A stretch of 64,000 nt of DNA from JADGQN01 sp035315185 (GCA_035315185.1 DATFYE010000032.1:12405-76404), one strand, 5' to 3'; counted from the stretch's first letter, positions 9,865-19,296 are shown. A program made the numbers and translations. The notes: a model not told the origin generated them from the letters alone.

Positions 9865-11022
9865 CTACGGCGTTATGACGTCCGGATCGGTAACCACACC
9901 AAGGTAGTGGAACCGCCCGTTCTTGACGATCTGCACCTGTACATCCTTGACTACCTCTCCATCGGCGGTGAACCTTTTGATCTCACCGGTCAGGCCGTTA
10001 AAGTTCCTGACGGACGCGATTGCGTTGCGGATGTCGGGCCCTTTGGCGCTCTTCGCCCGCTTTATCGAGTCCACAATGATCATGAAGGCGTCGTAAGCCG
10101 AGGCACCCACCATGTCCGGCTGAATCTTAAAGCGCTGCTCGTAGGTGGTGAGAAACTTTTGTACCTCCGGTCGTTTGTCGTCCCGGTTCAGGTTCGTCAC
10201 GATGACAAAACCCTCGGCAGCCTGTGCTCCTGCTATTTCCACGAACTTGGGTGAGTCTGCGCCCTCCTCGCCGACGATGGTCGCTTTGATGCCCAGCTCG
10301 CGCGCCTGTTTGACTATCGGTCCCGACTGGAAGTAGTAGCCGCTCGCCAGAATCAGATCCGAGTTATCCTGCTTGATCTTTGTCAGGTATGCCTTGAAAT
10401 CCTTCTCCGCCATAGGGTAGACCTGTGCAGAGACGATCGTCGCAGCGCCGCCCGCCTTGTTGACGATGTAGCTCTTGAAGCCTTCCGCAAGCTCACGCCC
10501 GAAATCATTGTCGCTCGTCAGAAGGGAGATCCTCTTGGCCTTCAGCATCTTCACTGAAGCATACGCAGCGGACTGCCCCTCGACCTTGCCGAGAAAGCCG
10601 TTCCTGAAGTTGTAGTTACCTGCCTTTGTCACGTCAGGGTGGACCGCATACGCCGCGACGAGAGGGATCTTCTCCTCCTGGAATATCGGTGCGACCGCCC
10701 GACTTGGGTTACTGTACGATCCGGCCACAAAAGCAGAGATCTTGTCCTGCTCGATGAGCTTGCGCGCGAGGGCTATTGCATCCTTCGCCTCACCCCGATC
10801 GTCGTAGATAACGAGCTCCACTTTCTGCCCGAGAACGCCGCCCTCAGCATTCACCCGTTCGAGCGCCAGCTGGAGCGAGTTCTGAACCGAGAGCCCGTCA
10901 GCTGCCGCAGGGCCTGTGAGCGGGGCCAAACACCCGATCTTGATCGTTTCCGCCGCACCCGCCATGCCGACCAAGACAAAGCACGCGGCCAACACAACTA
11001 ACACCACTCCTTTCCATTTCAT
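9865..11022 (-). CDS. livK: branched-chain amino acid-type ABC transporter substrate-binding protein
   Basis: This 385-residue periplasmic binding protein of the LivJ/LivK (HAAT) family begins with a clear signal peptide (KWKGVVLVVLAAC... ending at AGAAE). The mature part opens with TIKIGCLAPLTGPAAADG, typical of the family. I start at the ATG at 11022 because AGGAGG stands just before it; an upstream ATG at 11061 lacks a site. It is the last gene of the hut-liv unit, 46 nt after livF. The operon suggests histidine, urocanate or a related imidazole as ligand, but the sequence alone cannot show the ligand. Confidence 0.93.
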   Translation of the reverse strand: MKWKGVVLVVLAACFVLVGMAGAAETIKIGCLAPLTGPAAADGLSVQNSLQLALERVNAEGGVLGQKVELVIYDDRGEAKDAIALARKLIEQDKISAFVAGSYSNPSRAVAPIFQEEKIPLVAAYAVHPDVTKAGNYNFRNGFLGKVEGQSAAYASVKMLKAKRISLLTSDNDFGRELAEGFKSYIVNKAGGAATIVSAQVYPMAEKDFKAYLTKIKQDNSDLILASGYYFQSGPIVKQARELGIKATIVGEEGADSPKFVEIAGAQAAEGFVIVTNLNRDDKRPEVQKFLTTYEQRFKIQPDMVGASAYDAFMIIVDSIKRAKSAKGPDIRNAIASVRNFNGLTGEIKRFTADGEVVKDVQVQIVKNGRFHYLGVVTDPDVITP

Positions 11023-11068
11023 CTCTCCACCTCCTGTTAATTTTTTATTAGACCGTAGCACGCGGGCC

Positions 11069-11779
11069 TCAATGCCCGAGGTACACCTCCTTCACCCGTG
11101 GATTGTCCGCCAGTTCCGCGGCATCGCCTTGCATGACGCAGGTGCCGGTTTCGAGCACGTATCCGCGGGTCGAGATGGCAAGCGACGCCACCACGTTCTG
11201 CTCGACCAGGAGGATACTCAACCCGTGTTCTTTGTTCAGCTGCCGCAGCACCTCGAAAACTTCATCCACGAGCTTCGGCATCAATCCCATCGAGACCTCA
11301 TCCACGAGAAGGAGCTCCGGCTCTGAGATGAGCGCGCGGGCAATAGCCAGCTGCTGCTGCTCCCCTCCGGAAAGCGTCTGCCCCAGCTGATTGCTTCTCT
11401 CCTTGAGTATCGGAAAAATGTCGTAGAGCCACTCGGTGCGTTTTGCCACATCGATCTTGTTCCGCAGCCTGTAAGCTCCTGTGAGGAGATTCTCGTAGAC
11501 AGTGAGCCGCGGGAAGATATGGGAACGCTCGGGAACCATACGGATACCGATCCGGGCACGCTGGTGCGACGCGAGAGCGCTGATTTCTCTGTTCTTGAAG
11601 CTCACGCTTCCCTTCTTCGCTGCGACTATCCCCATGATGCTTTGGAGAATCGACGTCTTGCCCGCCCCGTTTGCGCCGATGATCGAAACCAGCTCACCTT
11701 TTTCGAGCTGGAAGCCAACGCCGCAAACCGCTTCAATATCACCGTACGAGATGTGGAGGTCGCGCACCTCAAGCAGCAT
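11069..11779 (-). CDS. livF: Liv-type ABC transporter ATP-binding protein
   Basis: A 236-residue nucleotide-binding subunit. Walker A is GANGAGKTS near residue 36, the signature is LSGGEQQQLAIARAL and Walker B is LLLVDEVSMGL followed by the switch His region ILLVEQN. Length and the RGYVLETG... C-terminus fit LivF. It overlaps livG by 11 nt, implying translational coupling, and precedes livK. With LivG it powers import through LivH-LivM. Confidence 0.95.
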   Translation of the reverse strand: MLLEVRDLHISYGDIEAVCGVGFQLEKGELVSIIGANGAGKTSILQSIMGIVAAKKGSVSFKNREISALASHQRARIGIRMVPERSHIFPRLTVYENLLTGAYRLRNKIDVAKRTEWLYDIFPILKERSNQLGQTLSGGEQQQLAIARALISEPELLLVDEVSMGLMPKLVDEVFEVLRQLNKEHGLSILLVEQNVVASLAISTRGYVLETGTCVMQGDAAELADNPRVKEVYLGH

Positions 11780-12536
11780 GGATCACTCCCTTGCGACCGA
11801 GGTAAGCCTCTATGACCCGCTCATCCTGCTGGATCTCAGCCGGTACCCCTTCCGCAATCTTCCGCCCGTGATCGAGAACGACGATCCAGTCGCACAGGTT
11901 CATAGTCACTCGCATGTTATGCTCGATCAGCAGTACCGTGCGGCCGTCGTTGCGTATCTTCCTGATGAGTGCTTCGAGGTGCTCGATCTCCTCGTGGCGC
12001 AGTCCTGAGAAGGATTCGTCCAGAAGGAGGAGCATGCGGCCGACCACGAGCGCCCGTCCGATCTCGAGGCGCCTCAGGTTGCCGAGCGGGAGAAGCCCGG
12101 CCTTGCGGTCCGCGAGGTGTGCCAGTCCCACTTTTTCTAGCACGTCCATGGCCTCCCTCACCTCGGAGCGCGTCCGCCAGCGCCCCCAGATGGACAGAAG
12201 GCTCGGATAACGGGTGACACCCCGCGCGACGAGCACGTTCTCCAGGACTGTTAACGTGCCGAAGGGCTTCACGATCTGAAACGTTCTGCCTATCCCTGAG
12301 CGCGCGATCAGGTGCGGCGCAAGACCGCCGATCGGCGTTCCGTCAAAGAGGATCTCGCCGGCGGTCGGCGTATAGATCCCGGAGATCAGGTTGAAGAGCA
12401 CAGTCTTCCCCGCGCCGTTCGGTCCGAGGATCCCGAGGATCTCGCCAGGGAGCACGTCGAAATCGACTGCGTCAACAGCCTTGAGTCCCCCGAAATGGCG
12501 GGACACGCCTCGTACCGAGAGCAGCTCGTGACTCAT
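11769..12536 (-). CDS. livG: Liv-type ABC transporter ATP-binding protein
   Basis: A 255-residue ATPase subunit with Walker A GPNGAGKTV, a signature region unusually reduced to LLPLGNLRRLEIGRAL, Walker B LLLLDESFSG and switch LLIEHNM. LivG proteins typically have the variant 'LPYGxQRRLEIARAL' signature and a DEP/DE-G Walker B, so the SFSGL after DE is a small deviation. It starts within the end of livM (4-nt overlap) and overlaps livF. The partner ATPase is LivF. Confidence 0.94.
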   Translation of the reverse strand: MSHELLSVRGVSRHFGGLKAVDAVDFDVLPGEILGILGPNGAGKTVLFNLISGIYTPTAGEILFDGTPIGGLAPHLIARSGIGRTFQIVKPFGTLTVLENVLVARGVTRYPSLLSIWGRWRTRSEVREAMDVLEKVGLAHLADRKAGLLPLGNLRRLEIGRALVVGRMLLLLDESFSGLRHEEIEHLEALIRKIRNDGRTVLLIEHNMRVTMNLCDWIVVLDHGRKIAEGVPAEIQQDERVIEAYLGRKGVIHAA

Positions 12537-13417
12537 CGTCTTCCTCCCCGGAACAGCGGCGCAAGCACGCGGCGGGCCGCACTTTCCCGGCCCAGCAGAC
12601 CGCCCGGCTGGAACCTGATCATCAGGAGGAGGAGCAGCGTGTAGAGAAATACGCGGTAGTCGACCAGAGGACGGAAGACCTCCGGAAGGATGCCGAGGAT
12701 GATAGTGCCTACAAGCGGTCCCCAGAGGGTCCCCATGCCGCCCAGGACAAGCATGCTCAGGAAGCCGACGGAAACCGGGAACGAGAAGTCACCGGGGCTG
12801 ATGAACTGCATATAGTGTGCGTAAAGGGAGCCTGAGAGGCCGGCCATTGCTGTACCGATGACAAAGGCGAAGAGCTTGAACCGCACCGGCGATATGCCCA
12901 GTGTCGACGCAGCCGACTCGTCCTCTCTGATCGCATAACAGGCGAGGCTCGCCCAGCTCCTTGTGAGCCACCAGGAGAGCAACATGCAGATTGCGAGGAA
13001 GCCGGCGGAAAGGAGGAGAAACGCCTGGCCCTTTATCCTGATCCCGAAGAAAATGATCCTCGGAATTCCACCGAGGCCAAGCGCGCCTCCAAAGAACGGC
13101 ACGTAGCGGAAGAGAGCCTCGACGATAAAATTGATGCCGATCGTGGTGATGGCAAGGAAGTCCTCACGAACCCGTATGCTGGGGAGTCCGAGCAAAAGAC
13201 CGATGAGCCCGCTGACAAAAATTACCAGGGGAAGGCCCAGCCAGAAGGAAAGCCCTGCTTTAGTAGCGAGTAAAGCTGCGGCGTAGGCGCCTATGCCGAC
13301 AAACGCGGCGTGCCCGAGAGAGATCTGCCCCGCATAACCGACGATCACGTTGAGACCGCAGACTGCGATGGCCTGGATAGTGATCATAGTTGCAATCGTC
13401 GTGGCGTACGCGCTCAC
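12533..13417 (-). CDS. livM: Liv-type ABC transporter permease
   Basis: A 294-residue polytopic membrane protein with the family segment GLNVIVGYAGQISLGHAAFVGIGAY near the N-terminus and the EAA-like loop near REDESAASTLGI. The start is GTG at 13417, 4 nt after GGAGG and 8 nt after the livH stop. The frame stays open to an ATG at 13831, but that stretch lies antisense-frame over livH and is His/Arg-rich non-membrane sequence, so it is not used. It pairs with LivH to form the channel. Confidence 0.93.
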   Translation of the reverse strand: MSAYATTIATMITIQAIAVCGLNVIVGYAGQISLGHAAFVGIGAYAAALLATKAGLSFWLGLPLVIFVSGLIGLLLGLPSIRVREDFLAITTIGINFIVEALFRYVPFFGGALGLGGIPRIIFFGIRIKGQAFLLLSAGFLAICMLLSWWLTRSWASLACYAIREDESAASTLGISPVRFKLFAFVIGTAMAGLSGSLYAHYMQFISPGDFSFPVSVGFLSMLVLGGMGTLWGPLVGTIILGILPEVFRPLVDYRVFLYTLLLLLMIRFQPGGLLGRESAARRVLAPLFRGGRR

Positions 13418-13425
13418 TATGCCTC

Positions 13426-14292
13426 CTACCGTGATGAGCCGAGCAGTCCCTCTGACCGCCACACGAGGACCCCGATCATGGCGATAAACGCAAGTGCGTC
13501 TCTGGGCAGAGGGATGTTTGCATAGCCGATGAGCAGAGTCTCTGCCATCCCGAGGGTCAGAGACGCGATGACCGCACCCGGTACCGAGCCGAGTCCGCCA
13601 ACAACGATCAGAGCGAGTGTCTTGTATGCGGGCACCGTTCCCATGGTGGGGTAGACCTGGTTGTAATAGATACCGACAAGGATTCCTGCGATCGCGGCAA
13701 TGGCCGATCCCATGACGAAGGTGATGGTGATGATCGCGTGGCTGTTGATGCCCATGGTGCCGGCTATAAGCGCGTCCTGGGAGGCTGCCCGCATGGCAAG
13801 GCCCAATTCTGTACGGGTGGTGATGTACCACAGCACGAGCAGCACTGCGGCCGTTATAACGTAAATGGCCAGCAGTCCGGATGAGATCTGAGTGGCGCCT
13901 ACGTAAACATTCGGGAACGGGAGCTTCGCGGGGAAGGTGAGAATGTAAGGGCCAGCGACCAGTCGTGCTGCTTCCTCGATGGACAGCAGGACAGCAATGC
14001 TGCCGATGAGAGGCACGAAGGGAGGATACTTAAGCAGAGGAAAATAGAGGAACCGCTCGATGATGACGCCGACGGCCGCGCAGATCGCCATCGAGCCGAG
14101 GAAGGCGACAACAAGGCTGCCTGTTGCGCCGAAGAGGTAGAGGCCAGCGTAGGCGCCGATCGTGAAGACGGCGGCGTGGGCAACATGGAGGATCCTCATG
14201 ACACCGTATACAAGCGCGAGTCCGAGCGTCACCAGGGCGTAAATCGAGCCCATTGCGAGCCCGTTCAGAAGCTGTTCAAGGAAGAGCTGCAT
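13426..14292 (-). CDS. livH: Liv-type ABC transporter permease
   Basis: A 288-residue permease with about eight hydrophobic helices. The N-terminus (QLLNGLAMGSIYALVTLGLA) and the segment MRAASQDALIAGTMGIN are hallmarks of LivH. It begins 6 nt after fchA, tying the transporter to the histidine-degradation genes upstream. It forms the translocation pore with LivM. Confidence 0.95.
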   Translation of the reverse strand: MQLFLEQLLNGLAMGSIYALVTLGLALVYGVMRILHVAHAAVFTIGAYAGLYLFGATGSLVVAFLGSMAICAAVGVIIERFLYFPLLKYPPFVPLIGSIAVLLSIEEAARLVAGPYILTFPAKLPFPNVYVGATQISSGLLAIYVITAAVLLVLWYITTRTELGLAMRAASQDALIAGTMGINSHAIITITFVMGSAIAAIAGILVGIYYNQVYPTMGTVPAYKTLALIVVGGLGSVPGAVIASLTLGMAETLLIGYANIPLPRDALAFIAMIGVLVWRSEGLLGSSR

Positions 14293-14298
14293 CGAAAG

Positions 14299-14934
14299 CT
14301 ATCCGCCTCCGGTCACTAAAGGTTGTGCCCACGAGCGGATCATCTCTTCTGCGGCGAGAGCTTTCTTCTCCAGCAATTCCGTACGGGTCTGAGCCTTCCG
14401 CACGAACGCTTCGTCGGTGATCCCCTGAAGATTTACTCTGACGTTCGCTGCAGCTGTCATCACCGCTGAGCGGGCCATCAAGGCACTTGCCAGGCCATCG
14501 GTCACCGCGTTCTTGTTGCCCTTGCTGACTGCGAGAGAAGCCAGTTCAAGGGCATCGACCGCCATTTCAGCAACGGCGAGGGGTACGCGTGCTGCTTCCT
14601 TCAGCGCCTCCTGGATTGCCTCGCTGCGCAGCAGCTTCTCCTCGTTGGTAGTCTTGGGCATGCGGTAAGCAACCATCACCTTGGTGTAAGCGTCGGAATC
14701 GAGGTCAACCGCTCGGGTCAGGTCGCCACGCAACGCCTGCGCCCGGTCAATCAACTGGTTCATCTCATGGTCGAGGGCAGAGTCCTTGCGTCGCCCGACG
14801 GTGAGACGTGCGACCATTTCGGCGAGACCTGCCGCCAGGGCAGCGCACAGTGCGGCCATCGAGCCGCCGCCGGGGACAGGCTCTGCCGAGGCGACCCGTT
14901 CAAGAAGTTCCCGCACCGTGAGGTCTACGAGCAT
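14299..14934 (-). CDS. fchA: formiminotetrahydrofolate cyclodeaminase
   Basis: A 211-residue, largely helical FTCD_C-domain protein: VPGGGSMAALCAALAAGL near residue 20 is the folate-binding glycine-rich segment, followed by a conserved region VDLDSDAYTKVMVAYRMPK. The enzyme converts 5-formimino-THF to 5,10-methenyl-THF and ammonia, taking the one-carbon unit made by ftcD. It overlaps the end of hutI by 10 nt and precedes livH. In animals the same domain is fused to the transferase; here the two are separate genes. Confidence 0.93.
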   Translation of the reverse strand: MLVDLTVRELLERVASAEPVPGGGSMAALCAALAAGLAEMVARLTVGRRKDSALDHEMNQLIDRAQALRGDLTRAVDLDSDAYTKVMVAYRMPKTTNEEKLLRSEAIQEALKEAARVPLAVAEMAVDALELASLAVSKGNKNAVTDGLASALMARSAVMTAAANVRVNLQGITDEAFVRKAQTRTELLEKKALAAEEMIRSWAQPLVTGGG

Positions 14935-16217
14935 GTGACGTTTCCTCGTTCTCTTGTTGCCAGATCGTAAACGACCTCGCCTTTTTTGACTACCTTTTCC
15001 ACGCAGTTCACCCCGACGTGGTAAGGAATGAAAAGATACGACGGAAATTCGAGAACGACAAGGTCACCCTGTTTTCCCGGATTGAGGCTCCCGACAATCC
15101 CTGCGCGGCCCAGTGCTGCGGCGCCATTGAGAGTACAGGCTGTCACTGCCTCTTCCGGCGTCATTCCCATGTAGAGCGTGGCAAGCGCAAAAATGAGCGG
15201 TATCGACTCAGAGAAACAGCTCCCCGGGTTGAAATCAGTGGCGAGCGCAACCGCGCAACCGCGATCGATCATCATGCGGGCGGGGGCGTAAGGCTCTTTC
15301 AGACTGAAGGCGGTTGCGGGGAGCAGTACGGCAACGACGTCTCGTGCCGCCATGCGCCTGATCCCATCTTCCGATGCGTACAGAAGATGGTCCGCGGAAA
15401 CAGCACCCAGTTCGGCCGCGAGTTCAGCTCCGCCCAATGGCGTGAGCTCGTCTGCGTGGAGCTTGGATGCGAGGCCGAATGTGCCGGCGGCTTCCAGAAG
15501 GTGCCGCGACTGGGCCAGGTCGAACACGCCTTTCTCGCAGAAAACATCGCAGAACTCGGCGAGGCCGCGACGAGCAATTTCCGGGAGTACCTCGCGAATG
15601 ATGTGGTCCGTATATCCGTCCGGATCGCCGCGATACTTTTTTGGGATGGCATGAGCCCCGAGGAACGTTCGGACAATATCGACGGGGTGGCACGCGTCGA
15701 GCGCCTTCATTACCTCGAGTTGCTTTATCTCTGTTTCCAGGTCGAGGCCATATCCGCTTTTTCCTTCGATGGTAGTAACGCCAAAGGAGAGCATACGGTC
15801 GAGCCTCTTTTTCCCGGACATGATCAATTGATCCTTCGTCGCGGACCTGGTGGCCTCCACGCTGCTTGCTATGCCGCCCCCCCGCTGCATGATCTCCATG
15901 TAACTCATGCCCCGCAACCTGAAGCAGAACTCTTCGGCGCGGTAACCGCCAAAGACAAAGTGTGTATGTGCATCCACGAAGCCTGGCAGGACGGCTTTAC
16001 CCGTGGCATCGATAACCGAATACCGAACAGAGTCGATGCCGGTCAGAACCTCGTCGGTGGGACCTACTCGGGTGATAATTCCGTTGTCGATAACCAGAGC
16101 TCCGTCGCGAATGATGCCGAGGTCTGCCATCGCGGATCCCTTCTTCGCGGCGAATCCGCTGACGGTCACCAATTCTTCCGCATTCCTGATGATAAGATTA
16201 CCGCCCATCTTTGTCAT
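14925..16217 (-). CDS. hutI: imidazolonepropionase
   Basis: This 430-residue amidohydrolase has the metal-binding HTH in DAHTHFVFGGYR near 80, the GKSGYGLD loop, the HADEL motif, SADHLLYAS and the aspartate in ATDFNPGS. It opens imidazolone-5-propionate to N-formimino-L-glutamate, the third step of histidine breakdown. The ATG shares ATGA with the ftcD stop, a 4-nt overlap typical of coupled translation. Length and motifs match HutI throughout. Confidence 0.96.
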   Translation of the reverse strand: MTKMGGNLIIRNAEELVTVSGFAAKKGSAMADLGIIRDGALVIDNGIITRVGPTDEVLTGIDSVRYSVIDATGKAVLPGFVDAHTHFVFGGYRAEEFCFRLRGMSYMEIMQRGGGIASSVEATRSATKDQLIMSGKKRLDRMLSFGVTTIEGKSGYGLDLETEIKQLEVMKALDACHPVDIVRTFLGAHAIPKKYRGDPDGYTDHIIREVLPEIARRGLAEFCDVFCEKGVFDLAQSRHLLEAAGTFGLASKLHADELTPLGGAELAAELGAVSADHLLYASEDGIRRMAARDVVAVLLPATAFSLKEPYAPARMMIDRGCAVALATDFNPGSCFSESIPLIFALATLYMGMTPEEAVTACTLNGAAALGRAGIVGSLNPGKQGDLVVLEFPSYLFIPYHVGVNCVEKVVKKGEVVYDLATRERGNVTCS

Positions 16218-17110
16218 TCCATCAATCTCTGCTCCAGCACCTGCTCAATGCTGAAGTGTTCGAGACCCATATAGTAAGCCGCCGCGTCAACCAGGGCCGC
16301 CATCGGCACCATACCGACGATCTCACTCCCCACTATGTTTACGCCACACCGGTGCGCTTCAGTGCGGATCAGCTCCACTACGCGGTAGAGCGGCGTTCGG
16401 GTGAAATCGGTCATGTTCATCGAGACCTGGACCATGCCGCGCGTCTTCAGATCAACGCCGATGGCCTTGCAGTAACGCAAGCCGCCGCTCTGATGACGGA
16501 CCGCTTTTGCGATTGCGTTCGCAATCTCCATGTTGTCCGTACCGAGGTTCACATTGAACGCAACGAGCGGCATCCGGGCTCCAACCGCAACCACACCAGC
16601 GCTCGGGTGAGGCACAGCCTCCCCAAAGTCTGGTTTCCACTCAGGCAGCTTCAGCTTCTGTTCCATGCCTTCGAACTGACCCTTGCGTATATCCGCGAGG
16701 TTCTTCCGCACCGGATCAGACGCTGATTCCTCATAAAGAAAGACCGGGATACGATATGTTTCTGCGATTGCGCGGGCCACTTCCTTCGAAAGCGCGGCCG
16801 CCTCCTCCATCGTGGCCTTCCTTATGGGGATGAAGGGGATCACGTCAACAGCGCCCATTCTCGGATGCTGCCCCCTGTGCACACGCAGGTCGATCAAGCG
16901 CACCGCCGCGCCCACGGCTGCAAGTAGCGCGTTTTTAAGGGGTCCCGGCTCCCCGACTGCGGTCACCACGCACCTGTTGTGGTCCGGGTCCGCCTCATGG
17001 TCGATCAGCTTCACGCCCCTCCGCCCCCGAAAGGCGTCCAGGATCTCCGCGATCTTGGATTGGTCTCTGCCTTCGGAGAAATTGGGTACGGTTTCGATAA
17101 TTGTATCCAT
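16214..17110 (-). CDS. ftcD: glutamate formimidoyltransferase
   Basis: A 298-residue formiminotransferase (FTCD N-domain type). PNFSEGRD near the N-terminus, DHEADPDHNRCVVT and HRGQHPRMGAVDVIPF are recognisable folate/formiminoglutamate-site segments. It moves the formimino group from N-formiminoglutamate to THF, releasing glutamate, and feeds fchA. It lies 72 nt after hutU and overlaps hutI by 4 nt. A THF-linked branch instead of hydrolytic hutG is usual in anaerobes. Confidence 0.95.
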   Translation of the reverse strand: MDTIIETVPNFSEGRDQSKIAEILDAFRGRRGVKLIDHEADPDHNRCVVTAVGEPGPLKNALLAAVGAAVRLIDLRVHRGQHPRMGAVDVIPFIPIRKATMEEAAALSKEVARAIAETYRIPVFLYEESASDPVRKNLADIRKGQFEGMEQKLKLPEWKPDFGEAVPHPSAGVVAVGARMPLVAFNVNLGTDNMEIANAIAKAVRHQSGGLRYCKAIGVDLKTRGMVQVSMNMTDFTRTPLYRVVELIRTEAHRCGVNIVGSEIVGMVPMAALVDAAAYYMGLEHFSIEQVLEQRLME

Positions 17111-17182
17111 CGTCGGTTCCTTCCTTAACGTCAGTCAAAAAGGGACTAACGGAAACTGGTCCTGCGCGTGAAACCCACAAGC

Positions 17183-19228
17183 TTAGGGCAGACCCTCCGT
17201 GAAAGCCTTGTCCACCAGCTTGGCAAGGAGATCGCCATCGGCCAGATAGGGCAGGGTCAGATGGTCGGAGCCGCGTCGCTGCTCGTTGTACCGGATACCT
17301 GTCTCGAGGGAGCCCTCGTTGCGGGCCCAGGCCCTTCGTGCCACGCCGCCCATCACGTCCCACAGGACAGCCTGGCGGACGATCTCGTCGACCCGAGCGC
17401 TTCCATCCAGCACCAGACCGTACCCGCCGTTGATCGCCTTGCCAATGCCGACCCCACCGCCGTTACTGAGCACCACCATGCTCATGCCCCGGGCCACGTT
17501 TCCTGCGAAGCACTGGACAGCCATCTCCGCCATGACGTTACTGCCATCCTTGATGTTCGCTGTTTCCCTGAAGGGCGAATCTACGCCGCCCGCGTCGTGG
17601 TGATCGCGGCCGAGCATGACCGGACCTATCTCACCGTTCCTCACCAATTCATTGAATTTAAGGGCAATGCGCATCCGACCCTCAGCGTCCTGGTAAAGGA
17701 TCCGTGCCTGCGTCCCCACCACCAGCCTGTTCTTTTCGGCATCTCTGATCCATGCGTAGTTGTCCCTGTCCTGGAAGCTGCGGTTGGGATCAATGCACTC
17801 CATTGCCGCTTGGTCGGTCTTGCGCAGGTCATCGGGCTTGCCGCTCAGGCAGACCCAGCGAAAAGGGCCATAACCGTAATCAAAAAGAAACGGCCCCATG
17901 ATATCTTCGACATAGGAGGGAAAGATAAAACCATCCCGCGTATCCCGGCCGTTCCTGCATATCTCTGTCCCGCCTGCATCATAGACAGCCTTCATGAAAC
18001 TGTTACCGTAATCGAAAAAGTAGGTCCCCCGTTCGACCAGGGCCTTGATCAACACAAAATGGTGCAGGAGCGACCGGTTTACCATGTCCCGGTAGATGGA
18101 AGGCTCAGTTCTCAGAAGCTGCGTCCTTTGGTCGTACGTCAAGCCCTGAGGACAGTAACCCCCTTCGTAGGGTGCATGGCACGATGTCTGGTCGCTGAGA
18201 AGCTCGATGTGCACGTTGTTGTTTACAGCATACTCGAGGAGGTCGACGATGTTGCCGTAGAATGCGATCGAGATCGTTTTCTTCTTTGCCATGTGTTCGA
18301 AGGCAATGCGGAAGGCTTCAGCCGGCGTTTCGACGGTACGGCTGATCCAGCCCTGAGAAAGCCTCGTCTCAATTCGTGACGGGTCCACCTCGGCGATGAT
18401 CCCGACGCCGTTGGCTATCTCAATTGCCTTGCCCTGGGCGCCGCTCATGCCCCCCAAGCCTGCCGAGACAAAGAGGTGGCCGGTCATGTCTGCGTCGACA
18501 GGTAAGTTGAGGCGGGTTCTGCCAGCGTTGAGGATGGTGTTGTAGGTGCCGTGGACGATGCCCTGCGGGCCGATATACATCCAGCCGCCTGCTGTCATCT
18601 GGCCGTAGTTAGCAACGCCCAAGGCCGCAGCGCGGTGCCAGTTCTCCTGGTCATCGAAGCAGCCGACCATCAGCGCGTTGGTAACGATCACCCGCGGGGC
18701 ACCCCGGTGCGAGGCAAAAAGGCCGACCGGGTGACCCGATTCGACGACAAGCGTCTGCTCGTCTGTAACCGTCTGGAGGTACGCCTTCAGTAATCGATAC
18801 TGCATCCAGTTCTGGCACACCTGGCCGGTCTCCCCATACGTGACAAGCTCATAGGGGTAGAGCGCGACGTCAAAATTGAGGTTGTTGTCAATCATTACCT
18901 GGAAGGCTCTGCCCTCGATGCAGCGGCCAGGATAGGCGTCAATGGGATTTCCCTTGATCTGTCCGGAAGGTCTGAAACGGTATGCATAGACGCGCCCCAT
19001 GGTGAGGAGCTCGTCGAGGAACTCGGGCGCGAGCTTTGCGTGCCAGCGCTCCGGCACATAGCGCAGCGCGTTCTTTAGCGCAAGAACCGTTTCTGCACGG
19101 TCGAGCGTGAATCTTCTCTTCGGGGCCCTCCGTATACCTTCCGCAAACGAGGGCATGGGCGGAAGGTCCTCGACCACCGCATCCAATCGCAGGGTCATAG
19201 CCTTTGCGATCTGGTCGTTTGTAACCAT
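17183..19228 (-). CDS. hutU: urocanate hydratase
   Basis: The product is 681 residues, the long form of urocanase (animal UROC1 is about 676; the common bacterial form about 555). Recognisable parts are MYIGPQGIVHGTYNT, the NAD-binding SAGLGGMSGAQGKA, the active-site area EGGYCPQGL and DHHDAGGVDSPFRET. It converts urocanate to imidazolonepropionate with bound NAD+. I choose the ATG at 19228 because GGAGGGG stands 4 nt upstream; the frame extends to 19378 without family similarity. It is the first gene of the hut-liv unit. hutH, which would make urocanate, is not nearby. Confidence 0.96.
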   Translation of the reverse strand: MVTNDQIAKAMTLRLDAVVEDLPPMPSFAEGIRRAPKRRFTLDRAETVLALKNALRYVPERWHAKLAPEFLDELLTMGRVYAYRFRPSGQIKGNPIDAYPGRCIEGRAFQVMIDNNLNFDVALYPYELVTYGETGQVCQNWMQYRLLKAYLQTVTDEQTLVVESGHPVGLFASHRGAPRVIVTNALMVGCFDDQENWHRAAALGVANYGQMTAGGWMYIGPQGIVHGTYNTILNAGRTRLNLPVDADMTGHLFVSAGLGGMSGAQGKAIEIANGVGIIAEVDPSRIETRLSQGWISRTVETPAEAFRIAFEHMAKKKTISIAFYGNIVDLLEYAVNNNVHIELLSDQTSCHAPYEGGYCPQGLTYDQRTQLLRTEPSIYRDMVNRSLLHHFVLIKALVERGTYFFDYGNSFMKAVYDAGGTEICRNGRDTRDGFIFPSYVEDIMGPFLFDYGYGPFRWVCLSGKPDDLRKTDQAAMECIDPNRSFQDRDNYAWIRDAEKNRLVVGTQARILYQDAEGRMRIALKFNELVRNGEIGPVMLGRDHHDAGGVDSPFRETANIKDGSNVMAEMAVQCFAGNVARGMSMVVLSNGGGVGIGKAINGGYGLVLDGSARVDEIVRQAVLWDVMGGVARRAWARNEGSLETGIRYNEQRRGSDHLTLPYLADGDLLAKLVDKAFTEGLP

Positions 19229-19281
19229 GCGTCCCCTCCACACAAAGCGATACCCAATCTTTGTTTTGGACCCACAAGGAG

Positions 19282-19296
19282 CGTCTTGGCAAGACG
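19282..19296. promoter_or_regulatory. 15-bp palindrome upstream of hutU
   Basis: CGTCTTG-G-CAAGACG is a perfect 7-bp inverted repeat around one base, about 55 nt before the hutU start. An operator for a hut regulator would fit the position. No regulator gene is adjacent and no second copy was found, so this is a weak call. Confidence 0.25.

Noticed and set aside
13418..13831. N-terminal extension of livM
   Set aside because: The extension lies over livH in another frame and is His/Arg-rich; the GTG at 13417 has a strong ribosome site.
15018..16274. A 418-codon plus-strand frame antisense to hutI
   Set aside because: hutI on the minus strand has every catalytic motif and coupled overlaps; the plus frame has no recognisable domain.
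17168..18379. A 403-codon plus-strand frame antisense to hutU
   Set aside because: It results from codon bias of hutU, and its translation matches no family.
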